A DNA stretch of 64,000 bases from Ferribacterium limneticum (GCF_020510585.1 NZ_CP075190.1:1610001-1674000); one strand, 5' to 3'; counted from the stretch's first letter, positions 1-8,832 are shown. Made by a program: numbers and translations. Notes: generated by a model not told the origin, from the sequence alone.

Positions 1-1
1 G

Positions 2-18
2 CGGGTATGCCCGTTTTT
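2..18 (+). terminator. Rho-independent terminator of the gene upstream of the window
   Basis: A four-base-pair stem (CGGG at 2-5, CCCG at 10-13) with loop TATG is followed by five T residues. The gene it ends lies outside the window. The stem is short, so confidence is moderate. Confidence 0.5.
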
Positions 19-74
19 GGTGCATTGGCTGCGAAGAGCGCATCAGCGTGGGGTTTTGTCCCTTCAGGGTAGAT

Positions 75-90
75 TGGCATGGCTTATGCA
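75..90 (+). promoter_or_regulatory. Sigma-54 (-24/-12) promoter of the rnf operon
   Basis: TGGCATGGCTTATGCA fits the sigma-54 consensus TGGCAYR-N4-TTGCW with one mismatch (A for the first T of the -12 box) and correct spacing, 36 bp before rnfA. Sigma-54 control fits a nif-linked Rnf complex. No TGT-N10-ACA NifA site is seen in the 74 bp available upstream; it could lie outside the window. Confidence 0.65.
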
Positions 91-125
91 GTGAGGTCAG
101 TGAAAAAAACTGGAACCACACCAAC

Positions 126-704
126 ATGAGTGAATTTCTCCTACTGCTGCTTTCCACCGCGCTGGTCAATAACGTGGTGCTCATCAAGTTTCTTGGACTC
201 TGTCCGGTGATGGGAGTTTCGAAGAGCGTGGACAGCGCCCTCGGCATGGGGCTGGCGACGACCTTCGTCATTACCCTGGCCGCCGGCGCTTCGTGGATGC
301 TCGATAACTGGATGCTGCAGCCGCTCGGGCTGGGCTACCTGCGCATCCTGACCTTCATCCTGGTCATCGCAGCGGTGGTCCAATTCACCGAGATGTTCAT
401 CAAGAAATCCAGCCCCGGGCTTTATCAGTCGCTCGGCATCTACCTGCCGCTGATCACCACCAACTGTGCTGTGCTCGGCGTTGCCCTGCTTAACGTCGAG
501 CAGAAGTTCAGCCTGTTCAAGAGCCTGCTCTACGGTTTCGGTTCGGCGCTTGGCTTCACCATCGTGCTGCTCATCTTCGCCGGCCTGCGCGAACGCATCG
601 CGCTGGCCCGCGTACCCGGCGCCTTCGCCGGTGCACCTATTTCATTCGTTACCATCAGCCTGCTGGCCCTGGCCTTCATGGGTTTCTCAGGCCTGAGCGT
701 GTAA
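126..704 (+). CDS. rnfA: Rnf electron transport complex subunit A
   Basis: Integral membrane subunit of the Rnf ion-translocating ferredoxin:NAD oxidoreductase. The 192-residue protein has the usual length and about six hydrophobic segments, with the typical start [19 protein letters not shown] and the conserved GLCPVMGVS stretch. An in-frame start at 48 would add 26 non-hydrophobic residues, so ATG at 126 is preferred. First gene of the rnfABCDGEH operon, with rnfB 13 bp downstream. In Rhodobacter and Azotobacter a nif-linked Rnf supplies low-potential electrons for nitrogenase; the same role is inferred here from the sigma-54 promoter and the nif block 8 kb downstream. Confidence 0.95.
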   Translation: MSEFLLLLLSTALVNNVVLIKFLGLCPVMGVSKSVDSALGMGLATTFVITLAAGASWMLDNWMLQPLGLGYLRILTFILVIAAVVQFTEMFIKKSSPGLYQSLGIYLPLITTNCAVLGVALLNVEQKFSLFKSLLYGFGSALGFTIVLLIFAGLRERIALARVPGAFAGAPISFVTISLLALAFMGFSGLSV

Positions 705-717
705 AGGGGAGAAGACC

Positions 718-1245
718 ATGATCGCCGCCATCCTCAGCTTGACCCTCCTCGGTGCCGCCCTTGGCATCATCCTCGGTGTCGCCAACAAGTTCCTGCAGGT
801 CGAGGGCAATCCGCTGGTCGACGAACTGATCGCCATGATGCCCGGCTCCAACTGCGGGCAGTGCGGCTTCCCCGGTTGCTCCGGCGCGGCAACGGCCATC
901 GCCGACGGTAGCGCGGCGCCAACCTGCTGCCCGCCGGGTGGCAAGTCTCTGGCCGCCGCCATCGCTGCCAAGCTGGGCCTGACGGTCGATCTCTCGGCGA
1001 TGTCCGACGATGGTCCGAAGATCGCTGTCGTTTCCGAAGAACTGTGCATCGGCTGTTGCCGCTGCTCGAAGGTTTGCCCGACCGACGCCATCATCGGCGC
1101 CGCCAAGCAGGTGCATAACGTCTTCCGCGAAGCCTGCACCGGCTGTTCAAGCTGCATCGAAAAATGCCCGACCGAGGCACTGGTCATGAAACCGGTGCCA
1201 GTCACCCTGCAACACTGGGTGATGCCCAAACCTGCCGCTGCGTGA
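718..1245 (+). CDS. rnfB: Rnf complex iron-sulfur subunit B
   Basis: Ferredoxin-like subunit of Rnf. An N-terminal membrane anchor (residues 1-22) precedes a 4Fe-4S domain with Cys46, 49, 54 and 71, then two CxxCxxCxxxC ferredoxin clusters (Cys110, 113, 116, 120 and Cys140, 143, 146, 150). The extra Cys114 makes the first ferredoxin motif read CIGCCRC. At 175 residues it is of normal length. A good ribosome site (AGGGGAGA) lies just upstream and rnfC starts 7 bp after the stop. It passes electrons between ferredoxin and the flavin subunits. Confidence 0.96.
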   Translation: MIAAILSLTLLGAALGIILGVANKFLQVEGNPLVDELIAMMPGSNCGQCGFPGCSGAATAIADGSAAPTCCPPGGKSLAAAIAAKLGLTVDLSAMSDDGPKIAVVSEELCIGCCRCSKVCPTDAIIGAAKQVHNVFREACTGCSSCIEKCPTEALVMKPVPVTLQHWVMPKPAAA

Positions 1246-1252
1246 GATAGAT

Positions 1253-2782
1253 ATGGGATTCATGAACCTCTTCAAGCACTTCCTCGGCGATGACTGGGGT
1301 GTGCATCCGGATGACCACAAGCGGCCGGCTGCCGATCAGCCGGTGCGTGTCATGCCGGTGCCGGCCAGGCTCTACCTGCCCCTGCAGCAGCACCTTGGCG
1401 GCCCGGCCCGGCCGGTCGTGCTGGTCGGCCAGAAAGTCAAAAAGGGCGAATTGATCGCCGAAGCGCAGGGCATGGTTTCGGCCCCGATCCACGCGCCGAC
1501 TTCCGGCACGATTGCCGCTGTCACCGAAATCACCGCACCGCATCCATCTGGCCTGACTTTGCCGGCGATCATTCTCGAAGCCGATGGCGCCGACGAGTGG
1601 ATAGAGCTGCACGGTTGCGACGATCCGTTTGCCCTCGATCCGGCTGAAATCGGCAAGCGGGTTGCCGCGGCCGGCGTTGTCGGTCTCGGCGGCGCTGCCT
1701 TCCCGTCGGCCGTCAAGCTGATCGGCGCTTCGAAGGCGAAGGTCACGACGCTGGTCATGAATGGTGGCGAGTGCGAGCCCTACCTTTCCTGTGATGATCG
1801 CCTGATGCGTGACGCCGCCGCCGGCATCGTCGATGGCATCCGCATCATGCTCCACGCCACCGGCGCCAAGGTGGCGCTGGTCGGCATCGAAGACAACAAG
1901 CCGGAAGCCATCGCCGCCATGCAGGCTGCTGCATCCGGTTTTGACACGGTGCAGATTCGCCCGGTGCCGGCCCGTTACCCGATGGGTTCGGAGAAGCAAC
2001 TCATTCAGGTCCTGACCGGCATCGAAGTGCCGGCCGACGGTCGTCCGGCCGACATTGGCGTCATCGTGCATAACGTCGGCACGGCGCTCGCCTTGCGCGC
2101 GGCGGTGCGCGAAGGCAAGCCGCTCATTTCTCGCCTGGTCACGGTCAACGGCAATTGCGCCAGCCAGCCGGGCAACATCGAAGTGCGCGTCGGCACGCTG
2201 GCCGAAGAGGTGATTGCCTTCGCCGGCGGTCTCAAGGGTGACGGCCTCGGCCTGGCCCGCCGCGTCATGGGCGGCCCGATGATGGGCATGCAGATTCCGC
2301 ACTGGCGCGTGCCGGTGGTCAAGGGCACCAGCGGCATCCTGGCTTTCGATACGGTTGAGGTCGCCGAGCAGGAGCCAAACCCGTGCATCCGCTGTGGATC
2401 GTGCGTCAAGGCCTGCCCGATGGGCCTGCTGCCGCTCGAAATGAGTTCGCGCATCCGCAACGAAGCCTACGGCGAAGCCATCGATCTCGGGCTGAAAGAC
2501 TGCATTGCCTGCGGCTGCTGTGCCTACGTCTGCCCGTCGAAGATTCCGCTCGTTCAGTATTTCGTCCATGCCAAGGGCGAACTGGCGGCGCAGGACCGCG
2601 CCAAGCTGCGCGGTGATGCAACCAAAAAACTGGCCTTGCAACGTCAGGAGCGTCTTGAGCGTGAGGCGCGTGAAAAGGCGGAAGCCAACGCCAAGCGCAA
2701 GGCCGAACGTGAAGCTGCTGCCGCCGCCAAAGCCGCGGCAGAGGCCGCTGCCAAAGCCGAAACCCAGGGAGAATCAGCATGA
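1253..2782 (+). CDS. rnfC: Rnf complex NADH/flavin/iron-sulfur subunit C
   Basis: Peripheral NADH-binding subunit of Rnf, 509 residues, resembling the Nqo1-type fold. The Rossmann-like GGAAFPSAVKL and NGGECEPYLSCDD motifs are present. Two 4Fe-4S clusters follow at about residues 378 (CIRCGSCVKAC) and 417 (CIACGCCAYVC). The C-terminal 55 residues are an Ala/Lys/Glu-rich, probably helical tail, much shorter than the repeats in many gammaproteobacterial RnfC. A second ATG at 1262 (MNLFKHF) is an alternative start. The stop overlaps the rnfD start (ATGA), indicating translational coupling. Confidence 0.95.
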   Translation: MGFMNLFKHFLGDDWGVHPDDHKRPAADQPVRVMPVPARLYLPLQQHLGGPARPVVLVGQKVKKGELIAEAQGMVSAPIHAPTSGTIAAVTEITAPHPSGLTLPAIILEADGADEWIELHGCDDPFALDPAEIGKRVAAAGVVGLGGAAFPSAVKLIGASKAKVTTLVMNGGECEPYLSCDDRLMRDAAAGIVDGIRIMLHATGAKVALVGIEDNKPEAIAAMQAAASGFDTVQIRPVPARYPMGSEKQLIQVLTGIEVPADGRPADIGVIVHNVGTALALRAAVREGKPLISRLVTVNGNCASQPGNIEVRVGTLAEEVIAFAGGLKGDGLGLARRVMGGPMMGMQIPHWRVPVVKGTSGILAFDTVEVAEQEPNPCIRCGSCVKACPMGLLPLEMSSRIRNEAYGEAIDLGLKDCIACGCCAYVCPSKIPLVQYFVHAKGELAAQDRAKLRGDATKKLALQRQERLEREAREKAEANAKRKAEREAAAAAKAAAEAAAKAETQGESA

Positions 2783-3876
2783 ACACGGCCGCCTTGACTG
2801 CTCAGCCGGTTGCCTCGCCGCACGCCCATGGTGGCAACTCGGTTACCCGCACGATGTTCCGCGTCCAGATGGCGCTGGTGCCCGCCACGCTCTACGGCTT
2901 CTGGCTGTTCGGCTGGCCGGCTTTCTTCCTGTGGCTGCTGACCATTCTTTCCTGCCTCGGTTTCGAGGCCCTGTCGCTCAAGATGATGGGCGTTACCCGC
3001 ATCAAGCGCACTTTGTTCGACGGTTCGGCGCTGCTCACCGGCTGGTTGCTGGCGATGACCTTGCCGCCCTGGGCGCCGTGGTGGGTGGCGGTGGTCGGCG
3101 GTTTCATCGCCATCGTGATCGGCAAGCAGGTTTTCGGCGGGGTGGGGCAGAACGTCTTCAACCCGGCCATGGTCGCCCGCGTCGCGCTGCTCGTTTCCTT
3201 CCCGGTGCCGCTCACCCAGTGGGTCCATCCGCTGCCGCTGACCTCGTTGATGGCGCCGGACTTCATCGACGGCCTGCGCATTTTCCTGACCAGCCTGCCG
3301 CAGCCGGATGCGATGGCCAGCGCTTCGCTGCTCGGCTACACCAAGACTGAACTGTCGCGCGGCATCGACCTGCTGCATTCGCTGGCCGGCGACCATGCGC
3401 CGGTGCTGTCGTGGATCGGCGCCCGCTCCGGCAGCTTCGGCGAATCGGCCTCACTGCTTATTCTGGGCGGTGGCCTTTATCTGGTCGGGGTCGGCATCAT
3501 CAGCTGGCATACGCCGGCAGCCGTGCTGGCCGGGCTGGCGATTCCCGCCGCCATTGGTCACAGCGTTGATCCGACGCATTACCTGAGTGTTTCGGCTCAC
3601 CTGCTGTCGGGAGCGGCGATGCTCGGCGCCTTTTTCATCGCGACGGATTACGTCACCTCGCCAAACACCACGAGCGGCCAGATTGTCTTCGGTCTTGGCA
3701 TCGGTCTCATGACCTGGGTTATCCGAACTTACGGTGGCTACCCTGAGGGTATGGCCTTCGCAGTGTTGCTCATGAACGCGCTGACACCGGTCATCGACCG
3801 CTTCATCAAGCCGCGCGTCCTTGGCCGCGACCGTAAGGGCAAGCCGCTCGATATTCCGGAAACGAAAGAGGCCTGA
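2779..3876 (+). CDS. rnfD: Rnf complex membrane flavoprotein subunit D
   Basis: Polytopic membrane subunit (365 residues, about nine hydrophobic segments) related to NqrB, carrying covalent FMN in characterised homologues. The core GKQVFGGVGQNVFNPAMV stretch is clear. At the expected FMN attachment site, where the family usually reads D-A-x-S-x-A-T-P-L, this protein reads DAMASASLL, placing Ser183 where Thr is expected. Start overlaps the rnfC stop by four bases, and rnfG begins two bases after the stop. Confidence 0.94.
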   Translation: MNTAALTAQPVASPHAHGGNSVTRTMFRVQMALVPATLYGFWLFGWPAFFLWLLTILSCLGFEALSLKMMGVTRIKRTLFDGSALLTGWLLAMTLPPWAPWWVAVVGGFIAIVIGKQVFGGVGQNVFNPAMVARVALLVSFPVPLTQWVHPLPLTSLMAPDFIDGLRIFLTSLPQPDAMASASLLGYTKTELSRGIDLLHSLAGDHAPVLSWIGARSGSFGESASLLILGGGLYLVGVGIISWHTPAAVLAGLAIPAAIGHSVDPTHYLSVSAHLLSGAAMLGAFFIATDYVTSPNTTSGQIVFGLGIGLMTWVIRTYGGYPEGMAFAVLLMNALTPVIDRFIKPRVLGRDRKGKPLDIPETKEA

Positions 3877-3877
3877 G

Positions 3878-4483
3878 ATGAATTTTGAATCTTTCCGCGA
3901 AAAGATCGCCTACCAGCCCATCCTGCTTGGTGTTTTCGCCTTGCTCGCCAGCGGGGCCCTGGCCTGGGCGTCAAGCGCTACCGGTGATGCCATTGCTGCG
4001 GCCGAAGCCAAGGACTTGCGCGATTCACTGGCCGAAGTGCTGCCGCAGGGCATGGCCGACAACGATTTTTTGAAGGATACGGTCGACCTGAAAAAGGGCG
4101 AAAAAACGATAACCATCTACCGCGCCCGCAAGGATGGCGTGGTCAAGGCTGCCCTGTTCAAGGTGGCCGAACGCGGCTACGCCGGCGATATCCAGGTGCT
4201 CATGGCGGTCGATAGCGAAGGCAAGACGCTCGGCGTGCGTGTGCTCAAGCACGCCGAAACCCCAGGCCTAGGTGACAAGATCGAGGTCAAGAAAGACAAG
4301 TGGATCAAGGATTTTGACGGCAAGTCGCTGGGCGATCCGACCCCGGAAAAATGGGGCGTCAAGAAGGACAGCGGGGTCTTCGACCAGTTTGCCGGGGCGA
4401 CCATCACGCCGCGTGCCGTGGTCAAGGCGGTCAAGGGCGGGCTGGAGTTCTTCGCCGCCCACAAAGCAGAAATTTCGGGTTAG
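3878..4483 (+). CDS. rnfG: Rnf complex FMN-binding subunit G
   Basis: Periplasm-facing flavoprotein of Rnf with one N-terminal membrane helix (about residues 13-33) and an FMN-binding domain. The covalent-FMN motif reads AGATIT (residues 172-177) with Thr177 as probable attachment residue. HAETPGLGDKIE is the other family signature. An upstream in-frame start lies inside rnfD; ATG at 3878, just after the rnfD stop, gives the normal 201-residue protein. GGAGG after its stop serves rnfE. Confidence 0.94.
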   Translation: MNFESFREKIAYQPILLGVFALLASGALAWASSATGDAIAAAEAKDLRDSLAEVLPQGMADNDFLKDTVDLKKGEKTITIYRARKDGVVKAALFKVAERGYAGDIQVLMAVDSEGKTLGVRVLKHAETPGLGDKIEVKKDKWIKDFDGKSLGDPTPEKWGVKKDSGVFDQFAGATITPRAVVKAVKGGLEFFAAHKAEISG

Positions 4484-4492
4484 GAGGTAACA

Positions 4493-5191
4493 ATGAGCGA
4501 CGCCCTGAAAGAAGTCCCCTTGGGGGACAACTACGGCAGCATCATGAAGGAAGGCCTGTGGGACCAGAACGTAGTCTTTTCCCAGTTACTCGCCATGTGC
4601 CCGACCATGGCGGTCACCACGAGCGGTACCAACGGTCTCGGCATGGGCTTGGCAACGACGGCGGTGCTCGTCGTTTCCAATATTCTGGTGTCGATGATTC
4701 GCCACACGGTCAGTTCGCAGGTGCGGATTCCGGTGTTCGTCGTGCTCATTGCAACGCTGGTCACTGTGGTCGATATGGCGATGAATGCCTGGATGCACGA
4801 TCTGTACAAGGTGCTCGGCCTGTTCATTGCGCTGATCGTGGTCAATTGCGCCATTCTCGGCCGGGCCGAGGCCTTTGCCGTCAAGAACGGCGTTGCTGCC
4901 TCGGCGGTCGACGGGCTGGCCATGGGCCTGGGATTTACCGGAGCGCTGACCTTTATCGGCCTGATCCGCGAATTTCTTGGCTCGGGCACGCTGTTCGCCC
5001 AGGCCTCCAACCTGCTTGGGCCGTCCTTCGCCTTTCTTGAAATGAAGCTGCCCGGTTACGGCGGTGCGCTGCTCATGATCCTGCCGCCGGGCGGCTTCGC
5101 CATTCTCGGCTTTTTGCTGGCCGGGAAACGGGTGATGGAGCAGCGCATGGGCGAACGTGCGGCAGAAAAAGCGGAACTGGCTACGGCCTGA
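4493..5191 (+). CDS. rnfE: Rnf electron transport complex subunit E
   Basis: Integral membrane subunit related to RnfA and NqrD, 232 residues with about six hydrophobic segments. Signatures include GLWDQNVVFSQLLAMCP near the N terminus and GLGMGLATT, mirrored in RnfA (ALGMGLATT), reflecting the known pseudo-twofold pair. AGGAGGTAAC precedes the start. RnfA and RnfE together bind a membrane iron-sulfur centre in known complexes. Confidence 0.95.
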   Translation: MSDALKEVPLGDNYGSIMKEGLWDQNVVFSQLLAMCPTMAVTTSGTNGLGMGLATTAVLVVSNILVSMIRHTVSSQVRIPVFVVLIATLVTVVDMAMNAWMHDLYKVLGLFIALIVVNCAILGRAEAFAVKNGVAASAVDGLAMGLGFTGALTFIGLIREFLGSGTLFAQASNLLGPSFAFLEMKLPGYGGALLMILPPGGFAILGFLLAGKRVMEQRMGERAAEKAELATA

Positions 5192-5202
5192 GGAGAAAAA
5201 CT

Positions 5203-5472
5203 ATGCAGATCGGTGTTGCCTATTCCGAACCGGGTCAGCAAATCTGGCTGAATATCGAGGTTCCCGACGAATCGACCGTGGCCGAGGGCATCGAGCGCTC
5301 GGGCATTCTCAAGCAATTCCCGCATATCGACCTGACGGCGCAGAAGGTCGGCGTCTTCGGCCGTTTGGTCAAGCTCGATGCCGCCCTTAAAGCGGGGGAT
5401 CGCGTCGAGATCTATCGGGGCATCATTGCCGATCCGGAAACGGTGCCACGCAAGGATATGGCCGACGATTGA
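5203..5472 (+). CDS. rnfH: RnfH family protein
   Basis: An 89-residue soluble protein of the RnfH/UPF0125 family, a ubiquitin-like fold whose function is not settled. The family pattern shows as IGVAYSEPGQQ at the N terminus, KVGVFGRL in the middle and DRVEIYRGIIADP near the C terminus. It lies 11 bp after rnfE and before the operon terminator. It is typically the last gene of nif-linked rnf operons, as here. Confidence 0.9.
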   Translation: MQIGVAYSEPGQQIWLNIEVPDESTVAEGIERSGILKQFPHIDLTAQKVGVFGRLVKLDAALKAGDRVEIYRGIIADPETVPRKDMADD

Positions 5473-5546
5473 GCCCCTACGGGATAATCCGAATTTGAAA
5501 AACCGGGCCGTGCAGTCGACAATGGCGTCGTCTGCTGGCCAGGATG

Positions 5547-5577
5547 CGCCCTGAAGGAGGTTTCTTCAGGGCGTTTT
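5547..5577 (+). terminator. Terminator of the rnf operon
   Basis: A nine-base-pair stem (CGCCCTGAA at 5547-5555 with TTCAGGGCG at 5565-5573) is followed by four T residues. It closes the rnfABCDGEH operon 75 bp after rnfH. Confidence 0.8.
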
Positions 5578-5619
5578 ACAGCACAAATAACCAAAATTTC
5601 ATCATCCACGAGAACAGCC

Positions 5620-6951
5620 ATGCATCGTTTATTGCCCGCACTCCTGTTGCTACCCGCTTCCGCTTTTGCTGCCGACGCCCTGCCGAGCGTTGGCGGCATA
5701 CCGGTCGATTTCATCCTCTTCGGCCTGACCCTGCTCGGCGTCGCGCTGTTTCACCATGTGACCCTTTACGTCGCGCTGACCGGCCTGTTCACGATCAGCC
5801 TGTACAAGATCATCTTCACCGGTTTCAAGACCGGTGCTGGCGTTGCCGGGTTTGTGGGACTTCTTGGTCATGAGTGGGTGACGGTGGCCAACCTGTTCTG
5901 CCTGCTCACCGGCTTTGCACTGCTTGCCCGCCATTTCGAAAAGAGCCATGTGCCGGTGATCCTGCCGAAATATCTGCCGGACGACTGGAAGGGCGGCTTC
6001 GTCATGCTGGTCATGGTTTTCGTTATTTCCAGCTTCCTCGACAACATCGCTGCCGCCCTGATCGGTGGCGCCATGGCGCACCAATTGTTCAAGGGCAAGG
6101 TCCATATCGGCTATCTGGCCGCCATCGTCGCCGCCTCCAATGCCGGCGGTTCCGGCTCGGTGGTTGGCGATACGACGACAACCATGATGTGGATCGATGG
6201 CATCAGCCCGGTTCAGGTTTTCGATGCCTACGTCGCGGCCGGCGTCGCGCTGCTCATCATCGGCTACTTTGGCGCCAAGCAGCAGCACGCCTACTCGCCG
6301 ATCATCAAGCATGCGCACGCTCATACCAAGGTCGACTGGGGCCGCATTTTCATCGTTGCCACCATGCTGGTTTTCGCCGTGGCAACCAACATCACCATCA
6401 ACATCAAGTTCCCGGAAATGGCCGAGCACTTCCCGTTCATCGGCGTCGCCGTGTGGGTCGCCATCATCCTGACCATCCCGGTGCGTCGCCACGACTGGGA
6501 ACTGATGCCGGAAACCATCAAGGGCTCGATCTTCCTGCTCTCGCTCGTGCTCTGCGCCTCGATGATGCCGGTCGAAGCGCTGCCGCCGGCTTCGTGGCAA
6601 TCGGCCTTCACGCTGGGCTTCGTCTCCGCCGTCTTCGACAACATCCCGCTCACCGCGCTGGCTTTGCGTCAGGGTGGCTTCGACTGGGGCTTCCTGGCCT
6701 ATGCCGTCGGCTTCGGTGGTTCGATGCTGTGGTTCGGCTCGTCGGCCGGCGTCGCGCTGTCCAACATGTACCCGGAGGCCAAGTCGGCCGTTCAGTGGCT
6801 CAAGCATGGCTGGCACGTCGCCTTCGCCTACGTCGTCGGCTTCATGGTCATGCTGGCTGTGCTCGGCTGGCATCCCGATGCCGGCCACAAGAAAGTGGTG
6901 GCGCCGGTTGTTGCCGAAGCGCCAGTCGCGATTCCGGCCCCGGCGCAGTGA
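5620..6951 (+). CDS. Ion transporter superfamily permease (NhaD/CitM-like)
   Basis: A 443-residue polytopic membrane protein with a cleavable-looking N-terminal signal (ends ASAFAAD) and about eleven hydrophobic segments. The repeated SSFLDNIAAALIGG and SAVFDNIPLTALAL motifs, one in each half, plus SNAGGSGSVVGDTTTTM, are typical of the IT superfamily that includes NhaD sodium/proton antiporters and citrate-type carriers. Substrate cannot be fixed from sequence; a cation antiporter would complement an ion-pumping Rnf. It has its own terminator and lies between the rnf and nif regions. Confidence 0.75.
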   Translation: MHRLLPALLLLPASAFAADALPSVGGIPVDFILFGLTLLGVALFHHVTLYVALTGLFTISLYKIIFTGFKTGAGVAGFVGLLGHEWVTVANLFCLLTGFALLARHFEKSHVPVILPKYLPDDWKGGFVMLVMVFVISSFLDNIAAALIGGAMAHQLFKGKVHIGYLAAIVAASNAGGSGSVVGDTTTTMMWIDGISPVQVFDAYVAAGVALLIIGYFGAKQQHAYSPIIKHAHAHTKVDWGRIFIVATMLVFAVATNITINIKFPEMAEHFPFIGVAVWVAIILTIPVRRHDWELMPETIKGSIFLLSLVLCASMMPVEALPPASWQSAFTLGFVSAVFDNIPLTALALRQGGFDWGFLAYAVGFGGSMLWFGSSAGVALSNMYPEAKSAVQWLKHGWHVAFAYVVGFMVMLAVLGWHPDAGHKKVVAPVVAEAPVAIPAPAQ

Positions 6952-6954
6952 TCC

Positions 6955-6990
6955 CACGGTCAACCAGAAAAAACGGCTAAAAATGAAATT
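6955..6990 (+). repeat. Dispersed 36-bp element, copy 1
   Basis: Starts CACGGTCAACCAGAAAAAAC and ends AAATGAAATT, four bases after the permease stop and directly before its terminator. Plus orientation. See finding on the element family. Confidence 0.8.
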
Positions 6991-7015
6991 AAAGGCGGCT
7001 TCGGCCGCCTTTTTT
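6991..7015 (+). terminator. Terminator after the permease gene
   Basis: Stem GGCGGC (6994-6999) with GCCGCC (7004-7009), a stable TTCG tetraloop and a run of six T residues. Confidence 0.9.
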
Positions 7016-7151
7016 CATGTCGCCTTTGCGACAAAGCAGGCTGTTTTTGCGCACCATTCCAGTGCCAAAAAAACAATACTAACTACATGATAAAAAACGA
7101 AAAATGAAACATATAATGCGCCTCCCGAATCGATAGAACAGGTATCAATTT

Positions 7152-8210
7152 ATGACGCAAGACATTTCCGGAAACGCCCTGGCCAACATTGGCGAAACGC
7201 ATGGTTACTGCTTTGATGGCGACTCCGTCCTGATCAATGCCGAACTGATCTTTTCTGATGCGGCGCTAAGCGCCGCATCGCAATGGGCGCTGCAGTTGTG
7301 GAGCAGCGTGTCAGGCTTTCCGGATCAGCAACTGGCTGGCGTCAAGGTTGCCGAGCTGGCCGTCTATCCGGCCGCCGGCTATCAGAGCCTGACCGCCACG
7401 GTTGCCGCCATGCCGCCAGCTGGTACCGATGATCAGGAAATGGCGCTGGCCCTGGTATTCTGGGGTGAGAATGGTTTGCCGAGCGTCGCCGATCTTGCCG
7501 TTTATCCAGTCGCTGAAAGCTTCGTGCAGCCCAAGTTGTCGGGCAATGTGACCTGCGCCCTGGCTGATGGCATGGCCACGCTGACGGTCGATGCCATTGA
7601 AAATCCGCGCGCCGAAGACAACCTGAGCGGCACCCTGGCCCTTGAAGTTTGGGCCCTCGACGAACCCTATGCCGGCGGTAGCTGGCAGGGTATCCCGGTC
7701 GCCAGCATGATTCTCGGCGTGCTGGGTGGTGGCCAGCAGCTGACCGACTGCAACTTTGTCGTGCCGGCCGCTGCCCCTGAAGGCCCGGGCGTGCTGACCC
7801 TGATGCTGCGTGAATGGGGTCCGGCTGGTTACGTGACGCGCGACTACTGCAATCTTTCGCTCGAAGCTCCGGCCAAGGCCAAGCCAAAAGCTGCCGCCAA
7901 GAAAGAAGCGCCGAAGGAAAAGGCTGCGAAGGTAAAGGCAAAAGCCGAGCCGAAGCCGGTGACCAAGGAGAGCAAAGCGCCAGCCAAGGAAAGCAAAGCC
8001 GCCACCAAGGCAGCCAAAGCCCCGGTCACCAAGGGCGTTGCCGTCAATGCCGCCAGCGAAGCAGAACTGCTCGCCGTCAAAGGCCTGAGCGCTACCCTGG
8101 TAAAGGCCATCATCGCCGGCCGTCCCTATGCGTCGCTCGACGATCTGGGCAAGGTCAAGGGCGTCGGCCCCAAGCTGTTGGCCAAGCTGCGCGACGAACT
8201 CGCCCTCTAA
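7152..8210 (+). CDS. Unknown protein with C-terminal helix-hairpin-helix domain
   Basis: A 352-residue protein in three parts. Residues 1-235 form an unrecognised domain with no signal peptide or membrane segment, rich in beta-prone stretches such as LALEVWALDEPY. Residues 236-297 are a highly charged Lys/Ala/Pro linker resembling histone-like tails. The last 50 residues (VNAASEAELLAVKGLS and VKGVGPKLLAKL) are a ComEA-like helix-hairpin-helix pair that binds DNA non-specifically in other proteins. The overall function is unknown. It stands alone, with an AT-rich upstream region and no evident operon partner. Confidence 0.6.
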   Translation: MTQDISGNALANIGETHGYCFDGDSVLINAELIFSDAALSAASQWALQLWSSVSGFPDQQLAGVKVAELAVYPAAGYQSLTATVAAMPPAGTDDQEMALALVFWGENGLPSVADLAVYPVAESFVQPKLSGNVTCALADGMATLTVDAIENPRAEDNLSGTLALEVWALDEPYAGGSWQGIPVASMILGVLGGGQQLTDCNFVVPAAAPEGPGVLTLMLREWGPAGYVTRDYCNLSLEAPAKAKPKAAAKKEAPKEKAAKVKAKAEPKPVTKESKAPAKESKAATKAAKAPVTKGVAVNAASEAELLAVKGLSATLVKAIIAGRPYASLDDLGKVKGVGPKLLAKLRDELAL

Positions 8211-8260
8211 GCTGACACGAAATGTTCGCCCCGGCCGGTGAAGGTCGGGGCGGACTCGTT

Positions 8261-8695
8261 TCAGTCGTTCTCAGCCTTGACGCAGACAACCGGTTTTGTC
8301 GCCAGATGAAGCACCTTGCGCGTCACCGAACCCAGAGCCAAGGCAGCCAGCCCGCCCATGCCGCGGGTACCCATGACAATGCTGTCGCACCCCAGTTCAT
8401 CGGCCAGCCCGACGATGACTTCGGCTGTTTCACCCTGCCTGACGTACGTTTCATGGCGGATGCCGGCCTCGCTCAATACCTTGTGGACAGGCTTGAACAC
8501 GATGTCCGCACGGGCGGCCTGATGCCTCTGGATCTCGACCTCTGCCATGCCCTGGGTTTGCCAGGCGACCGGTGCCGGCTCGACATGGACAACATGCACC
8601 TCAAGCGAACCGTGCAACTTGGCAAACTCAATCAGGTAGAGGGCCGCGGCGAAGGCATGTTTCGAGCCGTCGACAGGAAGTAGTACGGAACGCAT
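8261..8695 (-). CDS. Universal stress protein UspA family
   Basis: A 144-residue single-domain Usp. The start MRSVLLPVDGSKHA and the C-terminal nucleotide loop GTRGMGG-x-ALALGSVTRKV match the ATP-binding subfamily (G-2x-G-9x-G-S/T). The longer in-frame start (9136) would run into nifE, so ATG at 8695 with AAAGGCGA upstream is chosen. It is divergent from nifE and shares the 224-bp intergenic region. It may be co-controlled by microaerobic signals, but no FNR site was recognised. Confidence 0.9.
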   Translation of the reverse strand: MRSVLLPVDGSKHAFAAALYLIEFAKLHGSLEVHVVHVEPAPVAWQTQGMAEVEIQRHQAARADIVFKPVHKVLSEAGIRHETYVRQGETAEVIVGLADELGCDSIVMGTRGMGGLAALALGSVTRKVLHLATKPVVCVKAEND

Positions 8696-8816
8696 TTGAA
8701 TCGCCTTTCGCCTGATTTGGGGGGAGTGCTTCCTCTCCTTAACTCTAGAGGGCGTTCGCTTATTTCGATAGCGGCATTGCGAAAGCCGTCGTGTTTTTGT
8801 CGATAGATGCCCGGCT

Positions 8817-8832
8817 TGTCGCAAAGGCGACA
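8817..8832 (+). promoter_or_regulatory. NifA upstream activator sequence for nifE
   Basis: TGTCGCAAAGGCGACA is an exact TGT-N10-ACA site and almost fully palindromic. Its centre lies about 50 bp before the -24 element. Confidence 0.85.

Noticed and set aside
2140..2165. CACGGTCAACGG in rnfC as a further element copy
   Set aside because: Only 11 bases match and they encode conserved RnfC residues (VTVNGN).
1202..2641. 479-residue open frame on the minus strand across rnfC
   Set aside because: It is antisense to a clear rnfC, has no recognisable motif and is typical of high-GC shadow frames.
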